Of a DNA stretch of 64,000 nt, positions 1-8,141 are shown in pieces. The notes under the pieces are model-generated. The model was not told the DNA's origin. It worked only from the letters and a program-made list of their open reading frames with translations, and ran no database searches. Every line of letters begins with the position of its first letter. Within the stretch, counting starts at the first letter, position 1. The stretch comes from an uncultured Paracoccaceae bacterium. GTDB taxonomy: Bacteria > Pseudomonadota > Alphaproteobacteria > Rhodobacterales > Rhodobacteraceae. A program made the position numbers and the translations under genes. The DNA lies in assembly GCA_947496605.1 (NCBI GenBank), contig CANMDF010000001.1, positions 310,001-374,000 of the forward strand, written 5' to 3'.

Positions 1-846
1 CCGGAACTGCAGCCCTTGGAATTGGTCGATGGATTTCCCGAACGCTTTGCGCTCGGCCATATAGGCGACCGTATGGTCCAATGCGGATTGTGCGGCTCCT
101 ATCGAACAGGCCGCGATATTCAGGCGCCCGCCATCCAGCCCGGCCATCGCATATGAAAACCCTTGGCCTTCTTCGCCCAACAGGTTCTCGGCCGGGGCAG
201 GGCAGCTGTCTAATTGCACAGCCCGTGTGGGTTGTGACCGCCATCCCATCTTGTCCTCGAGCGCACCAAAAGACAGGCCTGTTACGCCATCATCAATGAC
301 GATTGCGCTGATCCCTTTCGGGCCGCTTTCGCCAGTGCGTGCCATGACAATATAGGCGTCAGAGTAACCACCACCGGAAATGAAGGCCTTAGTCCCTGTC
401 AGTTCAAAACCTATGTTGCTGCGGGTCGCTTTAGTCTTAAGCGCTGCTGCGTCTGATCCAGACCCCGGTTCGGTCAGGCAATACGAGATCAGTGTCTCCA
501 TTGTTAGCGCTTTAGGAAGGATGCGGTCTTTGAGCGCAACAGTACCGTAGATGTCAATCATTTTGACGCACATGTTGTGGATCGATAGAAACGCAGCCAC
601 GGACGCGCAGGATTGCGATAATGCTTCGAACACCAGCGTTGCGTCCAGTCGGGAAAGCCCGGCACCGCCGCTTTCTTCTGTCACATAAAGCCCGCCAAAG
701 CCGAGATCGGCAAGCTGTGTCCACAGCTCTTTGGGGATTGTCCCCGCGGCGTCCCATGCGCGGGCGTTGGGTGCGATGTGTTCTGCACCGAAGTCCCGCG
801 CCATATCAAAGATGGCGGACTGTTCTTCTGTTAGTGCAAAGTCCAT
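1..846 (-). CDS. acyl-CoA dehydrogenase, probably isobutyryl-CoA dehydrogenase (3' end cut by window)
   Basis: Translated by hand from the minus strand, the frame opens with MDFALTEEQSAIFDMARDFG and stays open for 282 codons to the window edge, so the C-terminal part is missing. It carries the family signature YCLTEPGSGSDAAALKTKA followed by a substrate-loop region, KAFISGGGYSDAYIVMA. Such enzymes oxidise short acyl-CoAs with FAD and pass electrons to ETF. It lies just downstream of mmsA on the same strand, separated by a hairpin terminator, and the pairing with methylmalonate-semialdehyde dehydrogenase suggests the isobutyryl-CoA step of valine breakdown. The family call is seen in the sequence; the substrate is inferred from context. 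Confidence 0.9.
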   Translation of the reverse strand, partial: MDFALTEEQSAIFDMARDFGAEHIAPNARAWDAAGTIPKELWTQLADLGFGGLYVTEESGGAGLSRLDATLVFEALSQSCASVAAFLSIHNMCVKMIDIYGTVALKDRILPKALTMETLISYCLTEPGSGSDAAALKTKATRSNIGFELTGTKAFISGGGYSDAYIVMARTGESGPKGISAIVIDDGVTGLSFGALEDKMGWRSQPTRAVQLDSCPAPAENLLGEEGQGFSYAMAGLDGGRLNIAACSIGAAQSALDHTVAYMAERKAFGKSIDQFQGLQFR

Positions 847-928
847 TCTTACCCCCCGTCACGGAATTGAACGCTTGTTCATAGAGTGAGACGACCGCAT
901 TTGAATGGCAAGTCCGCAATCGCAAAAG

Positions 929-958
929 AAAAGGCCCACCGCGTCTGGTGGGCCTTTT
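929..958 (-). terminator. rho-independent terminator of mmsA
   Basis: A perfect 12-bp inverted repeat, AAAAGGCCCACC then GGTGGGCCTTTT, with the 6-nt loop GCGTCT lies 5 nt past the mmsA stop. Read on the minus strand it is followed by a T-rich stretch. It separates mmsA from the acyl-CoA dehydrogenase gene downstream. Confidence 0.85.
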
Positions 959-963
959 GCAGG

Positions 964-2463
964 TTACTCCATCAATGGAATAGAAAACTCGCCGCCTTCT
1001 TTGATGCCCGATGGCCAGCGCGATGTGATCGTTTTAGTCCGTGTGTAGAACTTGAACGCGTCTGGTCCGTGTTGGTTCAGGTCGCCGAACATGGATTTCT
1101 TCCAGCCACCAAAGGTGTGATAGGCCAACGGCACGGGGATCGGGACATTTATTCCGACCATGCCGATGTTGATCCGCGCCGCGAAATCACGTGCCGTGTC
1201 GCCGTCGCGCGTAAAGATCGCGGTGCCGTTCCCGTATTCGTGGTCCATGGCAAGGCCGATCGCCTCTTCATAGGTTTGCGCCCGCATCGTGGACAGGACC
1301 GGACCGAAAATCTCGGTTTTGTAGATATCCATGTCTTTGGTCACATTGTCGAACAGGTGCGCGCCGACAAAGAATCCATCTTCATAGCCTTGCAGGTTAA
1401 AATTCCGCCCGTCCACGACCAGTTTTGCCCCTTGGTCGATACCAGTTTGTACAAGACGACCGATGTTTTCTTTGGCAGCGGCTGTCACCACAGGGCCATA
1501 GTCCACGTCGTTGCCTGATGTGTAAGGGCCAACCTTGAGCGCTTCGACCTTAGGCACCAGTTTTTCCAACAAACGGTCTGCGGTATCATCGCCAACGGCA
1601 ACAGCGACCGAGATCGCCATGCAACGCTCACCAGCCGCACCGTAACCTGCACCCACAAGCGCGTCAGCGGCTTGGTCCATGTCTGCGTCAGGCATGATGA
1701 TCATGTGGTTTTTTGCGCCGCCAAAGCACTGCACGCGTTTACCCCGCGCACAGCCTGTGCCGTAGATGTATTCCGCAATTGGGGTGGACCCCACGAAACC
1801 AACGGATTGGATCGTATCGTCATACAGGATTGCATCAACCGCCTCTTTGTCGCCGTTGACGACCTGCAAGATGCCTTTTGGTAGCCCTGCTTCTTCCATC
1901 AGCTCTGCCAACATCAGCGGCACGGAGGGGTCACGTTCGGATGGTTTGAGGATAAATGCGTTGCCGCAGGCGATGGCCGGGGCGAACATCCACATTGGGA
2001 TCATGGCGGGGAAGTTGAACGGTGTGATGCCTGCCGTGACGCCCAATGGCTGTTTCATGGAATACATATCGATGCCAGGGCCCGCACTGTCGGTGAATTC
2101 ACCTTTCAGCAGTTGTGGTGCGCCGATGCAGTATTCGACTACTTCAAGGCCGCGGATCACATCGCCTTTCGCGTCGGGCAGCGTTTTGCCGTGTTCACGG
2201 CTGAGAGCTTCGGCCAGTTTGTCCATGTCGCGGTTTAGCAGACCCACGAAGGCCATCATCACGCGGGCGCGGCGCTGAGGGTTTACAGCGGCCCATGCGG
2301 GTTGGGCCTTGGCTGCGATTTCAACGGCCTTGGCCATTTCCTCGGCATTGGCGAGTGGGACTTTAGCCTGCACTTCGCCTGTGGCGGGGTTAAAGACGTC
2401 AGCGAAACGGCCAGACGTACCTTTGACGTGTGCGCCGCCGATGTAATGGGTCAGTTCTTGCAT
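964..2463 (-). CDS. mmsA: methylmalonate-semialdehyde dehydrogenase (CoA-acylating)
   Basis: This 499-residue NAD-dependent aldehyde dehydrogenase converts methylmalonate semialdehyde to propionyl-CoA (and malonate semialdehyde to acetyl-CoA) in valine and inositol breakdown. Family features are VTAGITPFNFPAMIPMWMF, the GSTPIAEYIY nucleotide-binding region and the catalytic cysteine in GAAGERCMA at about residue 281. An open frame extends 30 codons further upstream, but the start MQELTHYIGG at 2463 is preferred because GGAGG sits at the right distance and because homologues begin here. It ends in a strong terminator. Confidence 0.95.
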   Translation of the reverse strand: MQELTHYIGGAHVKGTSGRFADVFNPATGEVQAKVPLANAEEMAKAVEIAAKAQPAWAAVNPQRRARVMMAFVGLLNRDMDKLAEALSREHGKTLPDAKGDVIRGLEVVEYCIGAPQLLKGEFTDSAGPGIDMYSMKQPLGVTAGITPFNFPAMIPMWMFAPAIACGNAFILKPSERDPSVPLMLAELMEEAGLPKGILQVVNGDKEAVDAILYDDTIQSVGFVGSTPIAEYIYGTGCARGKRVQCFGGAKNHMIIMPDADMDQAADALVGAGYGAAGERCMAISVAVAVGDDTADRLLEKLVPKVEALKVGPYTSGNDVDYGPVVTAAAKENIGRLVQTGIDQGAKLVVDGRNFNLQGYEDGFFVGAHLFDNVTKDMDIYKTEIFGPVLSTMRAQTYEEAIGLAMDHEYGNGTAIFTRDGDTARDFAARINIGMVGINVPIPVPLAYHTFGGWKKSMFGDLNQHGPDAFKFYTRTKTITSRWPSGIKEGGEFSIPLME

Positions 2464-2553
2464 GGAATCCTCCGCAGATATGCTTGTGTGGACTATAGGT
2501 GCGGCGTCCAACAGGCAAAAGCGAGAATTTTCAAAAAGCCAGTCTGACGGCAA

Positions 2554-3417
2554 TCAGAATGGTACTTCCTCTAGTTTGAAGACACCCTCGCCGTTGTAGT
2601 CAACGTCAGTTGTGTCGTTGACGATGCCGGTACCACCAGTGATCCCAGCAAGTGTGTCGCCGTCTTGGCCAAACGCCTTGGCGATGACCTCAAGGTTGCC
2701 TGAGTAGCCTGATGCATCTTGTAACGTGAGCGTACCTAGGATTCCGTTGCCTTGCGTACTTCCGCTTACAGTCCCAAGCGAGGTTGATAAGCCCAAGAGA
2801 AACGCTCCGCTCATTGTGTCGTTGTCAAAGTTTGTTGTTATTTCAAGAGTGCCTGCAATTTGGTCGATATCAAATACGTCACCCGTAGCATCCAAATTAA
2901 TGACCAAACCGCCGCGATAAAGCGTGCTTCCACCGGTTAGGTTGGCGGTTGGTGTTTCGACTCCAACAAAACCACTGCGCAAGCCAAATGCATTGCCAGT
3001 AATTCCGCTGCTGCCAAACTCGAAAACGAAATCGTTGTCGTCAGGGTTGAAAGGCAACACCAATTGACCGTCCGAGTAGATACCCGGGGAGCTAGACTGT
3101 TCTGTCAGTGTATAGCTTTTACCATTCAGCGTTAGAAATAGGGTCTCACCATCGCTTGACGTACGAATTCGCACGCTTTCAAAAGTTAGCCGATCATTGA
3201 AGCCGTCCGTCAAGATAGCGAGACCTGTCACTCCAGTGTTTGCCTTGGACGCGCCAATTGTCGGGTTTCCCGAAGTCGCAAAAACCGGATCATAGTCTAG
3301 AGCGTCAGCTGCCCCTGCTGCGCCGGATGCACCACTTGTGCCGCCACCACTGCCGCCACACGCACTCAGTCCTATAAAAGCTGCACCGCAAAGAAATTTT
3401 GTAGTTGAGAAAGACAT
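2554..3417 (-). CDS. predicted lipoprotein of unknown function
   Basis: This 287-residue protein begins with a short hydrophobic signal and a lipobox, GLSAC, followed by a glycine-rich tether (GGSGGGTSG), so it should be a lipid-anchored envelope protein. The rest is rich in short alternating polar/hydrophobic stretches with many Gly, Thr, Asn and Asp, which suggests beta structure. A C-terminal part with repeated SG, GN and GTL turns recalls the beta-barrel domains of transferrin-binding-protein-like lipoproteins, but I cannot confirm that. It precedes mmsA by 90 nt on the same strand. The Shine-Dalgarno sequence is weak. Function is not assigned. Confidence 0.75.
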   Translation of the reverse strand: MSFSTTKFLCGAAFIGLSACGGSGGGTSGASGAAGAADALDYDPVFATSGNPTIGASKANTGVTGLAILTDGFNDRLTFESVRIRTSSDGETLFLTLNGKSYTLTEQSSSPGIYSDGQLVLPFNPDDNDFVFEFGSSGITGNAFGLRSGFVGVETPTANLTGGSTLYRGGLVINLDATGDVFDIDQIAGTLEITTNFDNDTMSGAFLLGLSTSLGTVSGSTQGNGILGTLTLQDASGYSGNLEVIAKAFGQDGDTLAGITGGTGIVNDTTDVDYNGEGVFKLEEVPF

Positions 3418-3579
3418 AATGAGAGCCCTGAATTTGATCTAGCTCTTTGTTTAAATTGAAATTATGTCGAAACTGAGGATTACATTTGATCAAAATTTTA
3501 TCGTTTTTACGGCATGCTTGACAGCTAGCCCCCGCATTTGAGACGCTACAGGCCCGGAGCATCATCAAGGAGCCCGCAA

Positions 3580-4014
3580 ATGCTTGTATCCCAAATATTG
3601 AAATCAAAGGCTGATGTCGGTGTGATTTCTGTTTCGCCCACGTCCACTGTGACCGATGCAGCCAAGCTTTTATCGGAGCATCGCATTGGTACGGTTGTGG
3701 TGTCTACTGATGGTGTAACGCTTGATGGGATCTTGTCAGAACGCGATATTGTCCGTGAATTGGGAAAGCGTGGAACTGGGTGTCTGAGCGATCCGGTCAG
3801 TGCTTTGATGACTTCAAAGTTGACCACATGCAGCCCGTCCAACAACGCCCTAGAGGTGTTGGAAATGATGACTGCTGGTCGCTTTCGCCACTTGCCGGTG
3901 ATGGATGATGGCAAAATGATTGGTCTGATCTCAATTGGCGATGCCGTCAAAGGCCGCTTGGCGCAATTGGCGATGGAAAAGGAATCCCTCGAAGGGATGA
4001 TTATGGGGCACTAA
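3580..4014 (+). CDS. CBS-domain protein
   Basis: This 144-residue protein consists almost only of two CBS domains in tandem: VISVSPTSTVTDAAKLLSEH...GILSERDIVREL at about residues 13-60 and LTTCSPSNNALEVLEMM...GLISIGDAVKGRL at about 80-133. Such stand-alone pairs bind adenine nucleotides and act as energy sensors. The frame is open 14 codons further upstream, but the ATG at 3580 has AAGGAG at a good distance and gives the family N-terminus. It lies 67 nt upstream of coaD and is probably co-transcribed with it. Which protein it regulates cannot be told from the sequence. Confidence 0.9.
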   Translation: MLVSQILKSKADVGVISVSPTSTVTDAAKLLSEHRIGTVVVSTDGVTLDGILSERDIVRELGKRGTGCLSDPVSALMTSKLTTCSPSNNALEVLEMMTAGRFRHLPVMDDGKMIGLISIGDAVKGRLAQLAMEKESLEGMIMGH

Positions 4015-4081
4015 GCCTTTCTTGCATTTCTGCCCAGAATATTGTTGCTTGGCAGTGACTTAAGACACCACGAGGTTTGCC

Positions 4082-4576
4082 ATGCGCGTAGGACTTTATC
4101 CCGGTACATTTGATCCGGTCACGCATGGGCATTTGGATATCATCCGGCGTGCCTGTTCCTTGGTGGATCGTTTGGTGATTGGTGTCGCCATTAACCGCGA
4201 TAAAGGCCCGATGTTCACGCTGGAAGAGCGCGTCGCGATGATTGAGGCTGAGACCGCGCATCTGGGGGCCGAGACGGGCTGTAAGATTGAGGCGCATCCA
4301 TTTGAGAATTTGCTAATCGATTGCGCCCGTGATGTGGGTGCGTCTGTCATTATTCGTGGTCTGCGGGCTGTCGCTGATTTTGAGTATGAATATCAGATGG
4401 TTGGCATGAACCGTGTGTTGGATGATACGATTGAGACCGTGTTTTTGATGGCTGAGGCCGAGCATCAGGCGATTGCGTCGAAACTCGTGAAAGAGATTGC
4501 CCGTTTGAGTGGTGATGTGTCCAAATTCGTAACCCCCGCCGTCAATACCGCTTTGAAAGAGCGGTTCGCCGGTTGA
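4082..4576 (+). CDS. coaD: phosphopantetheine adenylyltransferase
   Basis: This 164-residue cytoplasmic enzyme transfers AMP from ATP to 4'-phosphopantetheine, the fourth step of coenzyme A synthesis. The nucleotidyltransferase motif is GLYPGTFDPVTHGH with the TxGH signature at residues 15-18. RGLRAVADFEYEYQM and the E/SKLVKEIARLSGDVSKFV tail also match the family, and the length is typical. The stop codon overlaps the start of the following hydrolase gene by 4 nt, so translation is probably coupled. Confidence 0.97.
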   Translation: MRVGLYPGTFDPVTHGHLDIIRRACSLVDRLVIGVAINRDKGPMFTLEERVAMIEAETAHLGAETGCKIEAHPFENLLIDCARDVGASVIIRGLRAVADFEYEYQMVGMNRVLDDTIETVFLMAEAEHQAIASKLVKEIARLSGDVSKFVTPAVNTALKERFAG

Positions 4577-5346
4577 ACTGGCTCTGGATGCTGGTTGGAA
4601 CCTATTTGCTTTATGCTGCAGTGATGGTCGCTGCCCATCCGCGGGTTATTTATCCTTTTGGGGCTGATTTATTTGACGACCCTGCGTTTCGCCAAAAAAC
4701 TGTGACAGATCGCAAAGTTGCACTGGCTATTCACGAAGGCGACGACGATCTGGCTGTGCTTTTCTTTATGGGGAATGGTGGGTCGCTGGCCTATTTCACC
4801 TTTTCGCTGGACGCTCATCAGAATGCAGGACGTACCGTTGTGGGTATGGAGTATCCCGGTGGTGCAGGCATTGTGGGCAAACCGTCCGAGGCGGGTCTAA
4901 AGGCGGATGCTTTGGCGGCCTATGATTGGTTAGCGACACGGCATGATGGGCCGATTGCGGTGCATGGGTTTTCACTGGGGACGGGTCTAGCGATCCATGT
5001 TGCTGCATCGCGCGATGTTGAGGCGATTTTGCTGGATGCGCCGTATACAACCTTGTGCGAACTGATGACGAAGGGGTCGTATTTGCCCGCTTGCTTTATG
5101 CCCGGTGTGCAGAAATGGCGGTCTGTTGATGATGTGCCTGCATTGGCGGCACCTGTGTTGATCCAGCATGGCACCGCTGATCAATTGATCCCGATCAACT
5201 ATGGCATGCGGCTTGCCTCCGTAATGGAAGAGGCGGGTTTGGCCGTGACGTTTGAAGCGGTGGAGGACGCCACCCATAACAATTTGCCCGGGCAGGCGGG
5301 GTATCAGGACCGCATCGATCGCTTCCTGTCTAAGGTGCAGCAATAA
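4573..5346 (+). CDS. alpha/beta hydrolase with N-terminal membrane anchor
   Basis: This 257-residue protein begins with a hydrophobic segment (LVGTYLLYAAVMVAA) that could be an uncleaved anchor or signal peptide. The alpha/beta-hydrolase elements are the nucleophile elbow GFSLGTG with Ser about 134, an acid in HGTADQLIP and a histidine in DATHNNLPG near the C-terminus. It resembles the Bem46/FrsA-like serine hydrolases; the substrate is unknown. The start is TTG, in a TTGA overlap with the coaD stop; an ATG five codons later is the alternative. It forms an operon with coaD and ends at a hairpin. Confidence 0.85.
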   Translation: MNWLWMLVGTYLLYAAVMVAAHPRVIYPFGADLFDDPAFRQKTVTDRKVALAIHEGDDDLAVLFFMGNGGSLAYFTFSLDAHQNAGRTVVGMEYPGGAGIVGKPSEAGLKADALAAYDWLATRHDGPIAVHGFSLGTGLAIHVAASRDVEAILLDAPYTTLCELMTKGSYLPACFMPGVQKWRSVDDVPALAAPVLIQHGTADQLIPINYGMRLASVMEEAGLAVTFEAVEDATHNNLPGQAGYQDRIDRFLSKVQQ

Positions 5347-5377
5347 CAAAGCCGCCCCCGAAAGCGCGGCTGGTTTT
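5347..5377. terminator. hairpin between convergent genes
   Basis: AGCCGC and GCGGCT flank a 10-nt loop, followed by GGTTTT on the plus strand. It lies right after the hydrolase stop and just before the stop of the 52-residue gene coming from the other side, so it may serve both. Confidence 0.5.
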
Positions 5378-5394
5378 CAAACTAAAACAATAGT

Positions 5395-5553
5395 TTAGCC
5401 GTAGACCACCTTGGATGCGATCTTGCCTGCGTCTTCGCGGAACATACCAAGGTCGATGGCTGTTTCCAGTGACATAGTTTCAAGTTCATACTTGAGGCGG
5501 CTGTAGGCCACACGTTTCTGGACGGCGGTGCGAACTGTGTTCAATACGGTCAT
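5395..5553 (-). CDS. 52-residue DUF1127-like protein
   Basis: A short open frame on the minus strand codes for 52 residues beginning MTVLNTVRTAVQKRVAY and ending DAGKIASKVVYG. It has a strong Shine-Dalgarno sequence (AAAAGGAGC, 7 nt before ATG). It resembles the small helical DUF1127-type proteins common in alphaproteobacteria, with an MSLETAIDLGMF segment in the middle that recalls their LSD-RELADIG core. Small proteins of this kind have been linked to RNA turnover and to carbon and phosphate metabolism in other species, but the role here is unknown. A LacI-type palindrome lies about 80 nt upstream. Confidence 0.75.
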   Translation of the reverse strand: MTVLNTVRTAVQKRVAYSRLKYELETMSLETAIDLGMFREDAGKIASKVVYG

Positions 5554-5630
5554 GTGCGTGCTCCTTTTAAGTCATCGCATTTGTGTTTCGTGATTCACAT
5601 TTAGCCATGCGGCAGTGCATAACAACTGAC

Positions 5631-5644
5631 AGTTAGCGCTAGCA
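5631..5644. promoter_or_regulatory. LacI-type operator candidate upstream of the 52-residue gene
   Basis: AGTTAGCGCTAGCA matches 12 of 14 positions of the palindrome TGTTAGCGCTAACA seen at gap1, gap2 and eno. It lies in the intergenic space between the terminator of gap1 and the start of the small gene, in a plausible promoter position for the latter. Confidence 0.5.
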
Positions 5645-5686
5645 GGTATGTCGAGATTGCATGGCGAAGTTTGCATTCTGCCAATA

Positions 5687-5715
5687 AAAAAGCCGATCCC
5701 AAAAACCGGCTTTTT
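5687..5715 (-). terminator. rho-independent terminator of gap1
   Basis: AAAAAGCCG and CGGCTTTTT form a 9-bp stem with an 11-nt loop, 22 nt beyond the gap1 stop. The minus-strand reading ends in a T-run. Confidence 0.85.
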
Positions 5716-5737
5716 GAAATGTGTGATGTAAGGAGGC

Positions 5738-6739
5738 TTAGATCAGTTTGCCCATCGCAACGGCGGTGTCGCCCATGCGGTTTGAGAAACCCCATTCGTT
5801 GTCATACCACGTCAGGATACGCACCATATTGCCGTCCAGCACTTTGGTTTGATCGAGATGGAAGATGGAGGAGTGTGGGTCGTGGTTAAAGTCTGAGCTG
5901 ACCATCGGCAGGTCTGTGTAGGCTAAAACGCCTTTCAGCGGACCATCAGCGGCGGCGATAATCGCGTTGTTCACTTCTTCGACTGTTGTCGCGCGGGATG
6001 CCTCAAATGTCAGATCAACGACCGATACGTTCGGTGTAGGTACGCGGATCGCAACGCCGTCCAGTTTGCCGTTCAGCTCGGGCAGAACAAGGCCAACAGC
6101 CTTCGCCGCGCCTGTCGATGTCGGGATCATGGACAAGGCTGCCGCGCGGGCGCGGTAGAGGTCTTTATGCATTGTATCCAGCGTGGGCTGGTCGCCTGTA
6201 TAGCTGTGGATCGTGGTCATAAAGCCTTTGGTGATGCCAACTGCATCGTTGAGGACTTTGGCAACAGGGGACAAGCAGTTCGTGGTGCAAGATGCATTCG
6301 ACACAACGATATCATTGCTGGTCAGCACGCTGTCGTTCACACCGTAAACGATTGTTTTATCTGCGTCTTTACCTGGGGCCGAGATCAACACGCGGCTTGA
6401 CCCGTTATCAAGGTGCGCTTGGCAGGCCTCTTTGCTGGTGAAGATGCCTGTGCATTCCAAAACCACATCAACATCCGACCACGGCAGGTCGGCAGGGTTG
6501 CGGATCGCCGTCACTTGCATCGGACCACGGCCGACATCGATCGTGGTTTCAGTTGTGGTCACAGTCGCCGGGAAACGCCCGTGCACACTGTCAAAACGCA
6601 GCAGGTGCGCATTGGTTTCAACCGGTCCCAGATCGTTGATCGCGATGACTTCGATATCGGTGCGTCCGCTTTCGATAATCGCGCGCAAGACGTTACGGCC
6701 GATGCGGCCAAATCCGTTGATAGCTACTTTGACGGCCAT
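5738..6739 (-). CDS. gap: glyceraldehyde-3-phosphate dehydrogenase, type I (paralogue 1)
   Basis: This 333-residue enzyme interconverts glyceraldehyde 3-phosphate and 1,3-bisphosphoglycerate in the cytoplasm. It shows the Rossmann start [15 protein letters not shown], the catalytic cysteine in [12 protein letters not shown] (about Cys151) and the C-terminal [12 protein letters not shown]. The acid at the end of the second beta strand, Asp36 in AINDLG, is kept, which usually means NAD specificity. A clean LacI-type palindrome lies about 20 nt upstream of the start. A second gap follows 259 nt upstream on the same strand, with a small membrane-protein gene between them. Confidence 0.97.
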   Translation of the reverse strand: MAVKVAINGFGRIGRNVLRAIIESGRTDIEVIAINDLGPVETNAHLLRFDSVHGRFPATVTTTETTIDVGRGPMQVTAIRNPADLPWSDVDVVLECTGIFTSKEACQAHLDNGSSRVLISAPGKDADKTIVYGVNDSVLTSNDIVVSNASCTTNCLSPVAKVLNDAVGITKGFMTTIHSYTGDQPTLDTMHKDLYRARAAALSMIPTSTGAAKAVGLVLPELNGKLDGVAIRVPTPNVSVVDLTFEASRATTVEEVNNAIIAAADGPLKGVLAYTDLPMVSSDFNHDPHSSIFHLDQTKVLDGNMVRILTWYDNEWGFSNRMGDTAVAMGKLI

Positions 6740-6756
6740 GATGGTCTCCTCAGGGG

Positions 6757-6776
6757 CAATGTTGGCGCTAACATTG
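6757..6776. promoter_or_regulatory. LacI-family operator upstream of gap1
   Basis: CAATGTTGGCGCTAACATTG is a 20-bp palindrome with a single mismatched pair and a central CG, the usual form of LacI-family operators. It ends 18 nt before the gap1 start and overlaps the likely promoter. The same core, TGTTAGCGCTAACA, recurs upstream of gap2 and eno. A CceR-type central carbon regulator is the likely binder. Confidence 0.75.
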
Positions 6777-6810
6777 CGATTTATGCAGAAAGGTCAACCT
6801 TTGATAGCAC

Positions 6811-6954
6811 CTATCGCCAGAAGGCCATCCATTCAATCAGCGCTGTGAGCTTGCGCAGCAAGAATACTGTGTTGGCCCAGTCATACTGGTAATAATCGAA
6901 GCCCAAGAGGGCTGCGATGATGAATGCAAAGATCAAAGCAAGCGTATTCGTCAT
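6811..6954 (-). CDS. 47-residue membrane protein between the two gap genes
   Basis: A small frame codes for MTNTLALIFAFIIAALLG followed by DYYQYDWANTVFLLRK and ends at a TAG. The first 20 residues form a transmembrane segment, and the rest is an aromatic, basic tail. It sits between the two gap genes on the same strand, 44 nt downstream of gap2, so it may be co-transcribed with gap2. I recall similar short proteins in other Rhodobacteraceae. No ribosome binding site of note is seen. Function unknown. Confidence 0.65.
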   Translation of the reverse strand: MTNTLALIFAFIIAALLGFDYYQYDWANTVFLLRKLTALIEWMAFWR

Positions 6955-6998
6955 GCCAGAGGTCTAGCGGGCAGGGTCGTAAATGGCAAAGCCCCCGC

Positions 6999-8000
6999 TT
7001 AGTGCAGGCGCCCCATGGTCGCCGCGACATCGGCCATACGTGCCGAGAAGCCCCATTCGTTGTCATACCATGCCAAGACGCGGACGGTTTTCCCGCCGAC
7101 GACTTTGGTTTGGTCGGGTGCAAAAATGCAGCTTTCGGTGGTGTGGTTGAAATCGATGCTTACTTTTGCCTCGGCGTCATAAGACATGACCATGCCCATG
7201 TATCCGCCCGCAGCTTCGGCCACAATCGCGTTGACGTCTGCGACGGTGACGGATTTGCCTGCTTCAAAGGTCAGGTCAACGGCGCTGACATTGGGGGTCG
7301 GGACCCGCATTGATGTGCCGTCCAATTTTCCGGAAAGCTCTGGCAGCACTTCGCCCAAGGCTTTGGCCGCACCCGTTGATGTCGGGATCATCGCCATGGC
7401 GGCGGCGCGGGCGCGGTACAGATCGTTATGGCGGCGGTCCAATGTGGGTTGGTCGCCGGTATAGCTGTGGATCGTCGTCATGATGCCGCGCTCGATCCCG
7501 ATGGCATCGTTCAGTACCTTTGCAAGCGGGGCAAGGCAGTTCGTCGTGCATGATCCGTTTGAGACCATCCGTTCTGTCGGGATCAAGTCGCGGTGGTTCA
7601 CGCCGTAGACGACTGTGCGATCGACGTTGCTGGCGGGGGCAGAGATCAGGACTTTCTTTGCGCCGCGTTTCAGGTGCACGTCCGACTCCAGCCCATCGTT
7701 GAATTTGCCCGTGCATTCCAGCACGACATCGACGCCGTCCCAATCCAGTTCTTGCGGTTCATAGGTCGACATAACATCGATGGGGCCGCGCCCCAGATCA
7801 AGGGTGTTGTCTTTGACGGTGACCGGGCTGCCAAAGCGGCCATGGACGCTATCGTATTTCAGCAAATGCGCGTTGGTCTCTATTGGCCCAGTGGCGTTGA
7901 TTTTGACCACTTGGACGTCGTTGCGTGCGGCCTCGGTGATATGCGCCAAGGTACAGCGTCCGATGCGCCCAAAGCCGTTGATCCCGATGGTGACTGTCAT
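6999..8000 (-). CDS. gap: glyceraldehyde-3-phosphate dehydrogenase, type I (paralogue 2)
   Basis: This 333-residue paralogue has the full fold: [16 protein letters not shown], the catalytic SNGSCTTNCLAP and the C-terminal [12 protein letters not shown]. It differs from paralogue 1 at the cofactor site, where the conserved Asp36 is replaced by Ala in KINATG, as in the NADP-using GapB of Bacillus. The start at 8000 is chosen because AAGGAC precedes it and both paralogues then align from the first residue; the frame is open 29 codons further. Three LacI-type sites lie in its promoter region. A gluconeogenic or NADPH-linked role is inferred. Confidence 0.93.
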   Translation of the reverse strand: MTVTIGINGFGRIGRCTLAHITEAARNDVQVVKINATGPIETNAHLLKYDSVHGRFGSPVTVKDNTLDLGRGPIDVMSTYEPQELDWDGVDVVLECTGKFNDGLESDVHLKRGAKKVLISAPASNVDRTVVYGVNHRDLIPTERMVSNGSCTTNCLAPLAKVLNDAIGIERGIMTTIHSYTGDQPTLDRRHNDLYRARAAAMAMIPTSTGAAKALGEVLPELSGKLDGTSMRVPTPNVSAVDLTFEAGKSVTVADVNAIVAEAAGGYMGMVMSYDAEAKVSIDFNHTTESCIFAPDQTKVVGGKTVRVLAWYDNEWGFSARMADVAATMGRLH

Positions 8001-8088
8001 GGTGCCCGTCCTTTGGTGCGCAATCGTGTTAAGGTCGGTATACGGGGGTATGCGTGGCTGGCAAAAGGAAAAAGCGTTATCGTTCAAT

Positions 8089-8104
8089 ATGTTATCGTTA
8101 ACAT
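8089..8104. promoter_or_regulatory. LacI-type operator 1 upstream of gap2
   Basis: ATGTTATCGTTAACAT is a 16-bp palindrome with one mismatched pair. It lies about 90 nt upstream of the gap2 start, in the space between gap2 and the divergent dioxygenase gene. Confidence 0.65.
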
Positions 8105-8108
8105 GCCC

Positions 8109-8122
8109 TGTTAGCGTTAACG
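8109..8122. promoter_or_regulatory. LacI-type operator 2 upstream of gap2
   Basis: TGTTAGCGTTAACG shares 12 of 14 positions with the consensus. It is centred 19 nt from operator 1, about two helical turns, so both can be bound on one DNA face. Confidence 0.6.
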
Positions 8123-8141
8123 CGAACGACCCGTTTTGCGT

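Noticed and set aside
886..1518. 210-residue open frame on the plus strand
   Set aside because: Antisense shadow of mmsA; it would also read through the mmsA terminator and has no ribosome site or domain.
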